NCBI GenBank assembly: GCA_033065855.1
Contig: JAVXUO010002115.1
Span: 248,001-312,000, forward strand
Direction of reading: 5' to 3'
Origin: Escallonia rubra
Lineage: Eukaryota; Streptophyta; Magnoliopsida; Escalloniales; Escalloniaceae
Length of the DNA: 64,000 bases
Part shown: positions 10,958 to 24,400 of the stretch, in pieces
Numbering within the stretch: the first letter of the stretch is position 1
Layout: every line of letters starts with the position of its first letter
Notes under the pieces: generated by a model
The model's input: only the letters and a program-made list of their open reading frames with translations
Database searches by the model: none
What the model was told of the DNA's origin: nothing
Position numbers and translations under genes: made by a program

Positions 10958-11527
10958 AAGGCTTCATTTGACAAAACTTTTTTTTTGATTTTCAGTTTCC
11001 AAAAATAAATAAATTAAAGAGCAGTTTATTATTATTTTTTTTACAAAAACAAGTGGGTGTTTGATAACCCAGGTTTTATTTAGAGTTTTTTTTTTGGTGT
11101 TTGATTACCCAGTTTTTATTTTGACTTTTTGTTTGGTGATAGTTTGCGGTGGCGGTGGCCGGCAGTGGCTGGTGGATACCGGTGGTCGACGATGGCCGCC
11201 TGCAGTCGCCGGTGGTGGTGGCCGAAGGTGGCTGCCGGCAGTCGGCGGCGGCAACCTCCAGCGGCTGCTGGCAAGCCGGTGGTCGCCGGCGACAACCTCC
11301 GGTGACTTCCGGCAAGCCGCCGCCGGCAGTCACCGGTGGTGGTCGCTTGAGGTGGCTGCCGGCGGTGGGAGGGTGGTGGTGGTCTTAAAAAAAAATCAAA
11401 AATGAAAAAAAAAACTCTTAGTTTTAAAACTGGAGAAGAAAAAAAATAGTTACCAAACGCGTTTTTTTTTTCCAATTTTCAAAACTGAAAAATAATTGGA
11501 AAAAAAATGAGTTTTAAACGGGGCCTA
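10958..11527. mobile_element. MITE-like element (copy 2 of the GTTTGA family)
   Basis: Ends are AAGGCTTCATTTGACAAAACT on the left and TTTAGGCCCCGTTTAAAACT (reverse complement) on the right, forming imperfect inverted repeats. The interior matches 494-855 in design: TTTCAGTTT arms, GGGTGTTTGAT-ACCCAG motifs (here duplicated at about 11055 and 11097) and a GC-rich GGTGG/GCCGGCGG core, here much longer. Long overlapping frames within the core are by-products of the repeat composition. Confidence 0.55.
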
Positions 11528-11670
11528 AATCTTGACCAGCCGGCCTGTCCAGTAAAGGCCTCATATCACATTCGCAACTCTTAACCACCTACCGGACAAA
11601 AACTTAACTTCACTTATGTTTCGTAGGTATATCTTATGGCCCTTACTAAACCAAACCTTAAAGTTGTGTT

Positions 11671-12132
11671 TGGCGCGCGGGATAAGAGCTCCAGATATGG
11701 TAAAAATAATCATATCTAGCATTTGGCCATACATTTAAGAAGCGGATAACTAGACTGTTGTACCGCTTTTATCCCAATGGAGTGGGTTGAGGGGGGCGGG
11801 GTGATTATTTTTATCCCAAACACTTGGGATAAGAGAGGAACGTCGCAGCAACCGCCTCCGCCCTCCAAACACCTGCACCAACCATCTCTGCCAATTGTCC
11901 TTCATCCCCACTACCGACCGACCATCGGCAGCACAACCTCAACTCTCACTGCCGTTGTCTAGGGCAAGTTGGAGGTCAAGAGCTGACCAATCCTTCTTCA
12001 ACCTTTTGGATCCATGTCCTGGGATAAGATCTATTCCTATTCCAGCCTTATCTGACTGTATATATTATCAGGTCTTATCTGATCATATATTGTCTTATCC
12101 CACTGAATAATCTTGTGTGCCAAATGCAGCCA
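11671..12132. mobile_element. Short inverted-repeat element (MITE-like)
   Basis: The left end reads TTGTGTTTGGCGCGCGGGAT. The right end, reverse-complemented, reads GGCTGCATTTGGCACACAAG, an imperfect inverted pair. GGGATAAGA motifs recur inside both ends. A possible AAAG direct repeat flanks it, but no convincing target duplication was found. No coding content. Confidence 0.4.
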
Positions 12133-13099
12133 AAGGAATTAAGCCGGCTCACAAACCTAAAATTGACCAACTATGCATAATGTCCTTAAAAATTTACATG
12201 AAAGTATTTGAAGTCATCCTGGTTAGTTAATCTTTCTTAGTCGCATGAAAAATAAAACCAAGAACACTCTACATTTATCTACAATCCAGATGATTTTTCT
12301 TTTAATTAACCTAACTATCACAGTAGTTACTACTCAACAATTACAACAAGAGTAACTCATGCAACCTACAAGTACTTTCTTTTGGTAATTGGTAAAAAAA
12401 ATTCATTAATAAAGGATTTCACAGAACAGTCCCAACTATTAAAATACTAATAATTAACTTAGTATTAAAGCTCACAGACTGTCTGCATCAGCAAAGCCAA
12501 ATATACAAATATCTAAATTTGGAGCAATTCAGATCATAAATACTCGTATTCGTGCTCTGCAGGCAAAAAGAACCAGCGAGACTGTCTTGGTCAGTAGTCT
12601 CTTGCTTCCTAAAACAATCCTATATGAATAAAAACTAGTACTAACATAACATACATCGTATGACATTGGCGCAACTGTAGTACTGATCACCTCCAGCCCT
12701 CTCATTTAACCAAGCAAGTGTTTCGAATTGTTGTTACTATGATATGATGTGCATGAGTTTTAATACCCTGTCCAATTCAGAGCCCTCAAAACTATTAGTG
12801 CTTCTAAATGCAAATGATCCGCTTAATAATAAGAAAAAGCTACTGAAATTGCACGCCCCTCAAATACTCCAAACTCCAGAAATTGCAATGAAAAAGCTAT
12901 AAGCTTGGATTTTCACCCATTACAAACTGATGAGATTAAAAGAAAGGAAGAAGGCATCAGCTAATTGGGGAAAAAAAAAGAACAGAAAAAGTGCAAGAGT
13001 GCTCAATATAGTACCCAAGGAAAGTAGGGACGATCCAAAAACCAAGTAAAAACATCAATTCGGGTGAGCTACTCAATATAAAAGGCGAGGGAAGACTCA
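12133..13099. other. Gene-free AT-rich stretch
   Basis: No frames with recognisable similarity, no repeats and no transposon ends were found. It separates two small inverted-repeat elements. Confidence 0.45.
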
Positions 13100-13400
13100 G
13101 GGCGCATACGTTTACCATATTTGTTTCTTGTATTTATTTTATATTTTACTTTTCATGATTTTAATATTCAGTTAGAAAATACACTCCTATACTTTCATTA
13201 TTTTCAACCAAAAAAAAAATGACTATTTTTTCTTATATTGGGTTAAGTTTGAATGAAAAAAAATTGAAAAACACAGCTTTTTGTCACTATTTGAGTAATT
13301 TTACCCAAAACGAAAATAGAAAATAATAAAAGTACACAATTTTTTTTTTTTAATCATCATTGCAAAAAATAGAAAGCGAATATGATAAACATACGGGCCC
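13100..13400. mobile_element. PIF/Harbinger (Tourist-like) MITE, 301 bp
   Basis: The ends are GGGCGCATACGTTTACCATA and, reverse-complemented on the right, GGGCCCGTATGTTTATCATA. The element is flanked by a 3-bp direct repeat TCA (13097-13099 and 13401-13403). The 3-bp duplication, G-rich ends and A/T-rich 300-bp body fit Tourist-like elements. The related 984-bp element at 20823-21806 shares the end pattern. Confidence 0.8.
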
Positions 13401-13869
13401 TCAACATCCCAACACTCGAACTAAGGAACTCATGAAAGCCAACATCAGTTTTCTACCTTGTTATGAGCCTTGCTTGTAATGGTTTAGAGGAAAAAACACA
13501 AAAAGAAATGAGAAGATATATATGCTAGACCTTACTTCTATTGGCAATAGTGTCCTGATATTAGTTAGATTAGCACCCTTATTTCACACTGCTCTAGAGC
13601 ATTGTATTCACTAATCTCAGGCTGTAATACCGTAACGCAATTGCTTTTAATCAAGGGTTAATTACTCACGGCACCCCTGAGGTTTACCCTAAATTACACA
13701 CGGACCCCACTATCTTTGAAAATTACACTCAGCCCCAAAAATTTGAAATTCTTTGACGGGGTTAACGGCTGGTCATGAAAAGACCTTTCTGCCCTCATAT
13801 ATAACCACACAGTCTCTTGGGTTTTGGAAGGAAATCAAGAGTTGTGGCTCTTGGTTACAGACTTCGAGA

Positions 13870-14283
13870 GAGAGGAGAGAGGGAAGTTAGTAGGGAAGGC
13901 CGGGATTGGCGGCGAGCGGGACCCCACCGCCGTGGTGCCCAACTGCCTCGCCCGACCCGCCGCCTCCAAGAAGTTCCTCATGGCCGAGCAGCTCCTCTCC
14001 GCCACAGCCGACCTCACCTCCGCGACCCTCCGCCGCCCCTTCGACCGCGGCTACCTTGTCAACCCCGACCTCCAGTCCTCCCTCTGGTCCCACCTCTTCT
14101 CCTCCCTCCTCCGCGTCACCCCCTCCACCTCATCACTCTTACTCACCGAGCCCCTCTTCAATCTCCCATCAATCCAACGCTCTACTGACGAAATTGTGTT
14201 CGAAGAATTCGGGTTCCGATCTCTGTTCGTCGCCGATTCTCCTTCTTTGGTGCATTTGTACGAGGCCAGTCGCCAGCCTTCTC
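13870..14283 (+). pseudogene. ARP6: Captured 5' fragment of the ARP6 (actin-related protein 6) gene
   Basis: The plus frame reads KAGIGGERDP, then PNCLARPAASKKF, LTSATLRRPFDRGYLVNPDL, WSHLFSSLL, SLLLTEPLFNLPSIQRSTDE and SLVHLYEASRQP. This matches the first exon of plant ARP6, the actin-related subunit of the SWR1 complex that deposits H2A.Z. The initiator region is degenerate. After EASRQP the similarity stops at what would be the exon-intron boundary. Only about 140 of roughly 430 residues are present, so no functional ARP6 can be made. The fragment is GC-rich compared with its surroundings. The frame is intact from 13824 to 14363, so a short chimeric peptide is possible. Confidence 0.85.
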
Positions 14284-14429
14284 ATTTGGTTACTGGACTT
14301 GTACTTCCCATATGCACTTTTAACATATGTACATGGAAGATGTCTCAGAAAATATTCATGTAATGTTGCGGGGCTAATTTTACAGCCTTGTTTGTTTCAA
14401 TGGATTCTTCTGATGTTAGCACATGAATT

Positions 14430-14861
14430 TTAGGTTGCTGCAACCTTGTTCCATTAGATGGTGGGGATCGAAAAATGGCAAATGATTTAGGACTATCCCA
14501 AATTGAAGCTGATGGTGACGTGAAGCATTGTAGCTGTTCTGCCCTAGGTGCGAAGAAGAGGATCTGGGAAGCCTCACATACATCGCTGAAGTCCAAGAAG
14601 GTCAAGGGAGGCCATCAAATTGATTGTCAGTTTGGATCTGGAAATGCATCAAGAAGTGATCGAACACATGATTACTGTTCGGATGGAAGCACTCTAGACA
14701 CTTCCAGAAACATATCTTTGCTTAATATTACTTCCACAAATCCCATAGCCGATAATCATCTTGAAAAGGATGTGTTGGAAGATAGAAACTGTCTTAGAGT
14801 CATGATGATGAATATTTCTGATGATGCCAAAAAATCAAAGAGGGGGAGAGAATATATTTAG
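14430..14861 (+). pseudogene. Second captured coding-like segment, source gene unknown
   Basis: A frame open from about 14475 to 14861 (128 codons from the first ATG) encodes a hydrophilic Ser/Lys/Asp-rich sequence with a KKRIWEAS and a KSKKVKGG stretch and a C-terminal DAKKSKRGR. It looks like an exon of a nuclear protein and its composition differs from the MULE ends. I do not recognise the parent gene. It sits downstream of the ARP6 piece in the same orientation inside the Pack-MULE. Confidence 0.45.
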
Positions 14862-15451
14862 AAGTGACCCATTTTATGTGACGAAGATAAGAGATTCTTT
14901 TATCAAAGAAGGAGAAAGAAATGGGTCTGCAGAAGAGAAAGAGAATGAAGAAGAAGAAGAAGAAGAAGAAGAAAAACCCTAAGGGGCAAGAGGGGTTTTA
15001 TTCAAGAAAGGGAGGGCATTTTGGGGATGAAAAATCCAAAAAGTAAAGTGTCAGAGCATCTTTAGACGGAGTTAGGGTCTCCGTCAATTTTGTGGGGCTC
15101 CATGAAATGCGGGTACAAACCTCAGGGGAGAGGAGTGTAATTTTCAAAAGATAAGGGGGTCCGTGTGTAATTTAGGGTAAACCTCAGGGGGCCCGTGAGT
15201 AATTAACCCTTTAATCAATATAGAAGTTCTCAGTCTCAAACCAAGAAAGAAAAAACCATGGTAAACTATAAACAATTGATCTAAAAACTAGGGATGTTCC
15301 TGTTTTATTCTTTCGATATAATGTTTGGAAGTGTTCTCCTTACTGGCCTGTGTGTGTTAAAAAGATCATCTTCATGTGGGGAATTCCTTTCTGCAGGTTA
15401 GAACTTACAACAAACGGAATCCCACCTCTGAAAGAAGGCTGCTACAGAGTT

Positions 15452-18400
15452 TTATGCACCCACACCAGTGCTCAACAGTGTATTAATCTCTCCAATAATC
15501 TTGACAGGTCTACCTTCAAACATGGATGAAAGCGTACTCTCGCAAAGCTGCTTCAACTCCTTGGTCTTTGTCACAGCGGCTTCCTGCATAACTCGCATTC
15601 CTTATGTTAGATCACAACTAGAGATAAGAGTAAGTGTTGGAAGAGGGGATGAACTTGGTGGTAAACTGGATCTCTATTTACTTTTCCTTAAAATTCATTT
15701 GAAGCTTTTGATCATCAACAAATTAGAAAAAGTTGAATAAAAATTACATTCTGAATGTGTTATACAAATGGACCTTCGATTAAAAAGTTCTGGACTTAAT
15801 ATACTTTCTTTTTCCGGTTTTTTTTAATAACAAAATAACTTAATATTAGAATAGCAATGTTTACTTGTCACAAAATTTTAAACAATCTTATCAAGTTTCC
15901 TTCATTTGAGCCATGCTCAAGAAGTAGGCAGGCGCATGATCCATTAAGAACGAAATTTCAGGCTAATTACATAGTACCACGACAAAATGCATATAACAAA
16001 TTTACTATTTACCTTCAATATAGTTAATATTGTTTTACTTAATTAATAGGACAACGTGGGTGACATCGGGATCCCTAAAGATCAGCCAATGAGTGTAGCT
16101 TCTCAGATGTCAAAAAGGAGGTTTGAGCACTCTCTAAAACTGAGCTACTACGGTGCAAGCTACCTCCCATCCTTATATGTTACTGTCCTGAAAGTCCAAC
16201 TCCTCTTAAATTTAGCAACTAAAAGCACATTACACTCACTTGCTTTGGCCATAATGAAGACAATGAATTCTGCAGCTCATAAATTTAGCAACTAAAAGCA
16301 CATTACACTCACTTGCTTTGGCCATAACGAAGACAATGAATTCTGCAGCTCCATCCGTTTTACAGCCAAGTCCTTCAATCCATCCTTCAACTTCACCTCG
16401 TGGTGCTTCTTTTCTTCCAGTGTACTCACTAGTCTATCCAAAAACCTGCCATTTCATGTTTCCCTATAGTCAATACTTATCAAACTTTAGTGGCAAAAAA
16501 GCATTTCAAAACCTAGAATTCTGAAAATCAACCAGCAGAACATGCACTGATGACTGAAAATAGATCAAATGCAGTCAAGCCAACTGCAAATCTGGCAATT
16601 GCCAAGCTACTAGCAAGTAGCAACAGAAACAATCTAGTGGCACCTTTTCGAGTTCAGAATCAAGATCAGATCCCGTGTTTTCCTATTTGTCAGCAGTGAA
16701 ATTGCCAAGGAAACATCAGATAGCATCAAACGAATTGCATCAGAATTATATTGTTGCAACACAAATGGAGCAGCTGCCTGAACTTGATGTTGTAAAGACA
16801 ATGTTTCTTCATTTGTCAACTCCGTAAAACGTTGGTTCAAAAATGCTTTAATCTGCGGCCAAAAAAAGTCAATGATCAAGTTATCTATCAAGCTTATTTT
16901 GATGATGAGAGAGAGAGCAGGTACCAAACTAACACCCTGGTTACGAGCAGTTACAAAGATAACTAACCAATAGGAAAGTGCTGCGGCAGTACGGACTTAT
17001 CTAATGGCAGCAACGAATGAGATTGTACCTCAAAAAGATCATCAAGGATCTTGCTTCTGTACTCTATGTCCAGAAGCTGGCTCCTCTCATGGACAGTTTC
17101 TTGGGTTTCACCTGAGGTTACAGATACATGACGTTCTGAGACGGAGTTAGAAAAACCAGTTTCTTCAATCACTTCGACTTGAGGATTCTCCACGCTAATA
17201 TCCCAAGAGATATCTGACACACTAACATCAGGGACCAAATTCTTCTCTTTATTGACCAAAGCCTCATCAGATTCTAGACTATCATTCAAAAAATTCTGCG
17301 AAATCTCACTGGCGTTGACAATTTCATAAGGGCCCAACCCATTGCCAGTGTCTTCTGCTTCTTCCACAGTCCCAATATCCCAGTCAATCTGAGAGTTATC
17401 CGTAGTAATATCCCAGTCAATAGTATCAGCTGCAATATTTATCTCCCCAACTTTTGATTGGTCAATGCCGGCTTCAAAATTAACTGAATCAAGTACTTCA
17501 GTACCCACAGAGACATATGGAGATGGCGGGTTTTCAATGATGTTCCGCAGATGTGGTAGCACAGATGATAAAGTCTCCTGCAAACAAAATAGAAAAGATC
17601 ACATACTCCTATCTATGGATAATCAAGTAAATAAAGCAAATTTGACTCTAGCCTTACGTCCTTTTCTGTATGAGCATCTCTAACAAAGTTGGAGTAAAAC
17701 TCAATAGCCCTCGACAGAGAGTCATCATTCAAAACTTCCAGAATCCTGCTAAATGTGCTCGGAAGCGATTTTGTTGCCGTATCTAAGAGTTCCAATCTAA
17801 CATTTGTTCCCTGCAAAGCACAACAACAAACAAATGTATTAGTTAGTGGCCGAAAAAGAATAAAGAATCAGAGAAACTTGAAAGTATCAGCACAGTTGCC
17901 AGATCCATGACCTGCAATCCCAGCTCTTGACAAGCCTCTGTATATTTGGTTGCTGAAAGAGCTGCACTTCTTTTAACATCAGCTTCCTTGCGCTCAAGTT
18001 CAGCGAGTTGTTGTTGAGTCTTTTGGACCTGCTTTTTCTGATATGGGCTTGAAAATGGGAATGCAGTTGAAATTGGAATACTGAATACCAGTTCAACATG
18101 AAAATGTACTTGATGAATTTAATCAAATGACAACTAGATGCTCACATACATTTCATAACTCACATTTTGGACCATTATCTGAGCAGCCTCGCCAAGGTAA
18201 ACATGATCCTTCTCAAATGCCCGCACAATCGCCTCCCAAGCACCCTACAAGAAGTTGTCATCAGCACCAGAGAAGATATAAATATACATATCTATATGTA
18301 TATATGAAACTATTTGGAGAGAGAGAGAGAGAGAGAGAGAGAAGGCTATCTTCAAGGCTCTTACAGCAGCACCTGAAAGTCGGCCAAAAATATTACGACT

Positions 18401-21400
18401 TTCGGGAGTAAACTTGAGAAGAATATCATATATTTGTTTAGCTTCTAAATAACCGATCCCTGCAATCAATGTCAATCATCACATTAGATATATACCAAAT
18501 AGAAGTCCAAAACATAGTTTCATTTCATGGTATTACAAGTTCCTGAATTTTATATCTCCAAACAGCAAATGCATCTCAAAGCATCACAACTGTTCTTCAG
18601 GGTATACCTAGAACTTTTTATCATCTGTAGCACCTACAAAATCCTTCATACAGCACTTGGATCTAATCAACCATCTCTGTGAGTACGATGATGACAATCA
18701 CCATGAAAATGAAAGGGATGAAAAAAATACTGCAATACATGAATTGTTACATTACGCCATAGGTGCTTTACCAATCGATTTATTCTGGTGCGATATCTTT
18801 CTAAAGTTAAAATGAAAATGCAAACCATTGTAATCAATAGGCTATCTATCCTGAGTTATCCCCCTTGTGCTTTAAAACATTCAACAAATATTATCTTATC
18901 TGACAAGTAGCAGTTTAACAAATTACATAACACATATTTAACTCCATAGCTAGGTAGCACGGACACGGACACGGTGTCGGTGTCCGACACCGACGGGGAC
19001 ACCGGACACCGCAATTTTCAAAAAATTAGATTTTGGACACCGCAGGACACCGCTATTTTTTAATATATTTTTATTATATATATATAAAAAATAAATACCA
19101 AATATATTTCACAACCTAAAATAATAAACAATAATGAAATACTACTAAAATAAGGAATTCAAATAAATACAAGTCATATTTAAAACATTTATTTGGTAAC
19201 TAAACAAAAAAACTAAGTAAAAGAGGGAGGGGGGGTTTTTCGGTAGTGTCCCAGACTTAAAACATTTATTTGGTAACTAAATAAAAAAACTAAGTAAAAG
19301 AGGGAGGGGGGGTCTTTCGGTACTGTCCCGACAGACAGATGAAGAGAAAAGGAAAAAACAAAGGGAAAGATGGAAGATGCAGACCTGTGGGTCAGCGACG
19401 GGCCGACGGCAGTGGAGGACCTCCGGCGACGACGACAGTGGACAGATCTGTCGACTTCGGTAGCCGGCGACCTTCAGATCTGTTGGCTCCGGCAACATCG
19501 GCGACAGATCGGCAACACCGGCGACGATAGAAGAAGACGGCCGACAGATTAGAGCACTCGTGAGGTGAGAAAGAAGAAGACGACCCCCAAAAACTGTCCG
19601 ACACTTCTCCACGCCGTGTCCGACACTCCTCGACGAAGTGTCCGACACGGTGTCGGAAAATTAAAAAAAAAATAAAAAAATTCCGACACCGATTGGCGGT
19701 GTCCGACACGTGTCGGGCGGTGTCCGGAGGGTGTCGGGGTGTCCGTCCGTTTAGGACACCAAACCTCCACCTAGGAGAGGTGTCCGTGCTTCAGAGCTCC
19801 ATAGTCTTGATTTTTTCTGTAAAGCTAGGACAAGACGCTTCCCATAGACAGTTAGGAGGCATCAAGACCAAAAACATAACAATAACAAATACGAACATCT
19901 ATCACCATTTGAAAAACAATACACACGGAGAATTGGAAGATATGTAATGTCATCTTAAAAAACCAGTTACATAATGCCAAATTAACTTTTTGCCTTAGAT
20001 TTAGAGTATCTGCGTACTAAAAACATGAACAAACCATTTTGCCAAGAGCAAAATCTCTTGTACTCAACTCAACCCAACTTAAATCAACTAAGGCTTTCCA
20101 CAACTAGTCGGAGAGAACTGCATATATTCTGTTTCTTCCCCTCACCTCTCTACAAACAAATGTCTCCATCTCAAAATTATTGCTCACAATTCCTTTCGGG
20201 TTGTCCCAAAATCATTGCTTGTTTTCCTTGTTTTAGATGCAAACTTTCATACCACTCCACCTTTGCCCTTAGTTCTACCATCTCTTCCAAGGTCAGCTCC
20301 TTATTCTTTACTACAAGTGGACCCACTGATAATCAGTTTACTGTCAAAACTTTATCTTCCCAGGTATCACGTCTAACCCTATCACCCTGAATCACCCAAC
20401 CGATATGTTTCTCGGCCACTTTGTGGCTAAAATAATTTTACCACCATCAGGAAGAAGAACTCTCTAGGATAACAGTGAAATTTTTTCCACATTTCTCGTC
20501 AATCTCTCACAAACCACCGTCACCTCTGACATCAATTAAACCCAGCTTCCTACCCACTGCACCCACCATCCCATGCCACCTCCCCTCGTCAGATCTCACC
20601 ATCTCAAAGCCACACAGCAAGCACCACCCTGCCAGAAACTTGACGTCTGACACAAGCGTCCACGAGGGCTGAGCCGATGACTAGGCGGGTGGTTTGACAA
20701 GGCGAGTTGGGGTCCAACTAGGCAGACGACTGGGCTTTGAGGCATTTGACGAGGCAAACGACCGGGCGTTTTGACTAGGCAAACGACGAGGCGTTTAGTT
20801 GTAGACTCACCGTGATGAGTTAGGGGGCGTACATTTACGTTATTCTGTTTTCGTTTTTGTAATGATGATGAAAAAGATGCTTTTTCTCGTGTACTTTTAC
20901 TTTTTTCAGTTTCGTTTTGGGTAAAAAAACCCAAACAGTACCAAAAAAATGTTTTTTCGCAACTTGTATTCTCCTTGTCAGAGAAAACCATTCCTTTGTC
21001 TCCAATTTCACGCTTTTCTATGCCGCATGCATCCTCTTTCTCTCTGTCTATCTCTCACTCTCTCTCACGATTTTCTCGGCCGCCTAGGAAGACCGCCCTG
21101 CAGAAGCCAAATCCCTTGAACAGAGGGTCCTCAAAAAATGGAGGAATGCTGCTCCGCAGGAAAGCAAAGCGCAGGCGTCGCCTCAGAGGACGCCAAACGG
21201 CGAGGAGAAGAGGAGATTGAGGAAGACGTGTTTGCGATGACCGGAGCGAGGCCGTCGAGGACGGGTTTGCAGAGTTCTATGGTGATTGTCGTAGAGTTCT
21301 ATGGGATAACCTAAAAACAGTGGCAGCTTCTCATACCTTGGCTTGGAGACTTTAATGAAATTCTTGAACCCAATGATAAGCTAGGAGGCAGACGGATGAA

Positions 21401-24400
21401 TTGGAGTAGAGCCTTTTAATTCCGGCTGGGTGTTCCTTTTTGCTTTGGTGGTTGTGGTGATTTTTGCAGAAGGGGAAGGGGAAAGGGAAATGGGGACACA
21501 GATGTGGGAACAGGGAAGGGGGAAGGGAAAGGAAACTCGTGAAGGGGAAATGGAAGGGGAAGGAGGACACAACAGACATGGGCCCACAGAAAAAGTAGTG
21601 TAGAAAATGCTAAAAAACATACAAGAATGTATCAAAAAAAGTTGATAAAAATGGAAATTAAATGATAAACGTACAAAAAAAAGTGAAAAAAGTAAATACG
21701 GAAAAAACTAAAAGTACAAGATCCAATTTTAGAACTGAATACTAAAATCTAGAAAACAGAAACAGAATACAAAACGCAAAAATAAATTGCGTAAACGTAC
21801 AGCCCCTTAGTTTCTTTCTCTTCTTTTCTCTCGGAAAAAGAAAATAAAGGGTCAAAGAGATGACAAAGAAGTTTTTTGGCATCCTCCATGGAAGCTGGTG
21901 AAACAAATCCCAAGCCAATCACCATATACAAAGAAAGGAAAAATTATGACATGGTTAACGAATTCAAGGGTGCTTGCATAAGGTGGGTTACCAAATCCTC
22001 TTTGTCGTGATATTAATGGGTTCTTTCGCAAAATTTTAAAGCTTTCAACCAAATTAGTGAGATTTTCTTAAGTTTAATGGGCTGTTTTATAAATATTAAA
22101 ATTGTATAGCTGAATAGAATAAAGTTTTATGTGGTATCACTTTTATTTCTTTGAAGTATTGGGGTTGGTTTATGCAATAACTTAACAGTATCATTTTGAC
22201 CAAAAAAAAACTTAAAAGTAGGGTACTTAAATAAAATAACAAACTTGTGATGCTAGTTAAATAAAATAACAAACTTGTGATGCTAGTGGATCTGCAGGGT
22301 CCCAAATGAATTGGCTTATTCGAAAAAGGCCTTGTTCTTTGGTTTTTCTACATCACCTATTGCGGTGTCTGGCCGTGACGGACTAGACTATCTGCTAGAG
22401 CCATTGTCGAGCAAGTCGCCAGCATTGAGGAACCTGATAATTTTGATTAAAGTAGTTACACTGCCAGGATAATTTACTTACCTCCAGACTTTTAGTACAT
22501 TAGTACGTGTGAATATTCCACCCAAAAGTTTAATTTTTGGTTCAAAACGATCAAGCCTGCTATCGATCGCATGCAGGTTTATCATCTTTAGGCAGTCGCA
22601 TACTTATCAAAAAGTCAAAAGTCATTCCAGCATAGATAACATCCACTCTCCTTGTTCTTCTTCTTCTTCTCTGGAACTTAGTTGCAGGAAACTCCTAATA
22701 TGATGACGTTTCTCTTGGAAACTCGCTTTTGCGATCCCAAGTTAGGAGCTCCATGGGATCTCGTCCCAAGCTAATATGGGAACTCGATCCCGTTAGCTAG
22801 ATAGAGATGCATGGAACAAGTGAGAGAATACCTGAAAATCAAGCCATTTTCAACTCAATTCCTTGTTTCTCTCTTCCTTCAAGTCCTTAAAGCCTCCTTG
22901 TTTGTTGTTGCTGACTATGTAAACTATACTAAATAAATGATAATACTCTTTACACATTTATTTATTCAAGCCGCTCCCAACCTCAGATTCTTCTTGGTGC
23001 TTACGCTCCCCTGCCCCCGTTCCTGCTCCCGCCCCCGCTTTGTGCAACTAAGCTCTGGAAACAGCGGCACGCCGTCGCCGGTAAGTCCTACTCCTTCTCC
23101 TTCTCCTTCTTCTACTTCTATTTCTTCTCTCCAGTCTACTCTTTCCTCTCAGATTCCTTGCCGGTGGTCACTGGAGTTTCCAGTGGTCGCCGGTGGTCAC
23201 AGATCTGCGCGACAATAGTGTTTTCACAGATCCGATAAGCACTCGAGCCGCACCCGGTATTTAAGACATTAAAAAAAAAAAAAATAATGTCTACATTTTT
23301 TGGTACCGGTGCGGCACTTAGGGTGAAGCACCGGTACCGAATACGCGTCGGGTGGTACTGGTGCTTCACCCTAAGTGCCGCACCGGTGCTTCACCCTAAG
23401 TGCCGCACCGGTGCTTCACCCTAAGTGCCGCACCGGTGCTTCATAGTTCCTAGCAATCACATCCTTTCAAAACATTTAGGCCTAATTTTTGCCTACCTCT
23501 CTCTAGTCATTGTCCATCAACTTGACAAGAATCAGTTTTCCTCAATAAGGTTTTAAAGACCTAGGTTGAATATGACCAAACCATCCAGGAGATGGCCCCT
23601 CATCCGTTTCCGTTACCATATCCTAATTTTTTGGCCACTCATCCACCTAAACATTCACATTTCAGTCACATTCATCTTTATATGTTGCTTCTTAGTTGCC
23701 CAACATCAGAACTTACCCACCTCCACTGCAATTTTTCCTTCTCACATTCACATTTCATGCTCATTAAGTTTTATTAGCAAGATAGGAAGCGAATATAGGT
23801 ATAATCTGTAAATATATCACACATAGGAAGCAGAACATTGACCTGCGAGCCGCGGCATATTTCCGCTTAATTTTTTCCATCTCCTATATATATCCATACA
23901 TATGTATACATATAAATACATGTACATATATTCATCTTCAAATACTCTTTATATGGAGATAATCCGTACACGTATTACGACGTCTATGCCTCTGTGTCAA
24001 AAAGTGTAACATTTGGTATTTTTAGCACAAGTCCTAATAGCAAAAGATAGGAGCCTATAATGATTGGTTTATGTTTTTGATAATTAACGTCAATGGTGAT
24101 AGGTTAAATCTTTCATAACATTCAAAGGGATCTTTCTAACCTACATGGTAAGCAGCTCATAGAGTTTTGCTCCCTTTTTTCCAAACTTCAAAAGACCAGT
24201 TCTGCTATCTGAAGCAGAAATTTTGGAAGGGAAAATTCCTCCTTGAAAACGAGGCAAGAGGCAAAAACAGAACAAACATGCGGCTGTAAGCCTCTATTTA
24301 TCCATAAACCACTTGTCCACTACAATGTCTTCACTCTCCTGAACACGCTAAACCATGTTAAAAATGTGTTGGGACATTACTCACAGTCTCACATAGATAG

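Larger units (their letters stand above)
13655..15209 (+). mobile_element. Pack-MULE carrying gene fragments (1,555 bp)
   Basis: A perfect 9-bp target duplication TTTAATCAA flanks the element (13646-13654 and 15210-15218). The terminal inverted repeats are about 78 bp, starting GGGTTAATTACTCACGG on both ends, with ACCCTAAATTACACACGG conserved further in. The 9-bp duplication and long inverted repeats identify a Mutator-like element. There is no transposase. Instead the interior holds an ARP6 gene fragment (about 13870-14283) and a second unrelated coding-like segment (about 14430-14861), both on the plus strand. That is the definition of a Pack-MULE. A (GAA)n run lies at 14946-14972. Confidence 0.93.

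Noticed and set aside
11061..11475. Frames of 80-119 codons on both strands in the GGTGG-rich core
   Set aside because: They arise from GC-rich simple sequence inside a MITE-like element. Translations are Gly/Trp/Pro-rich and similar on every frame.
13817..14433. Alternative long frames (Pro/Ser-rich, up to 175 codons) over the ARP6 fragment
   Set aside because: Only the frame opening at 13824 matches ARP6. The others are its shadows in GC-rich DNA.
23361..23445. CRISPR-like regular 25-bp repeat
   Set aside because: The repeats are directly adjacent with no unique spacers, and the genome is a plant nuclear genome. It is a minisatellite at a transposon end.
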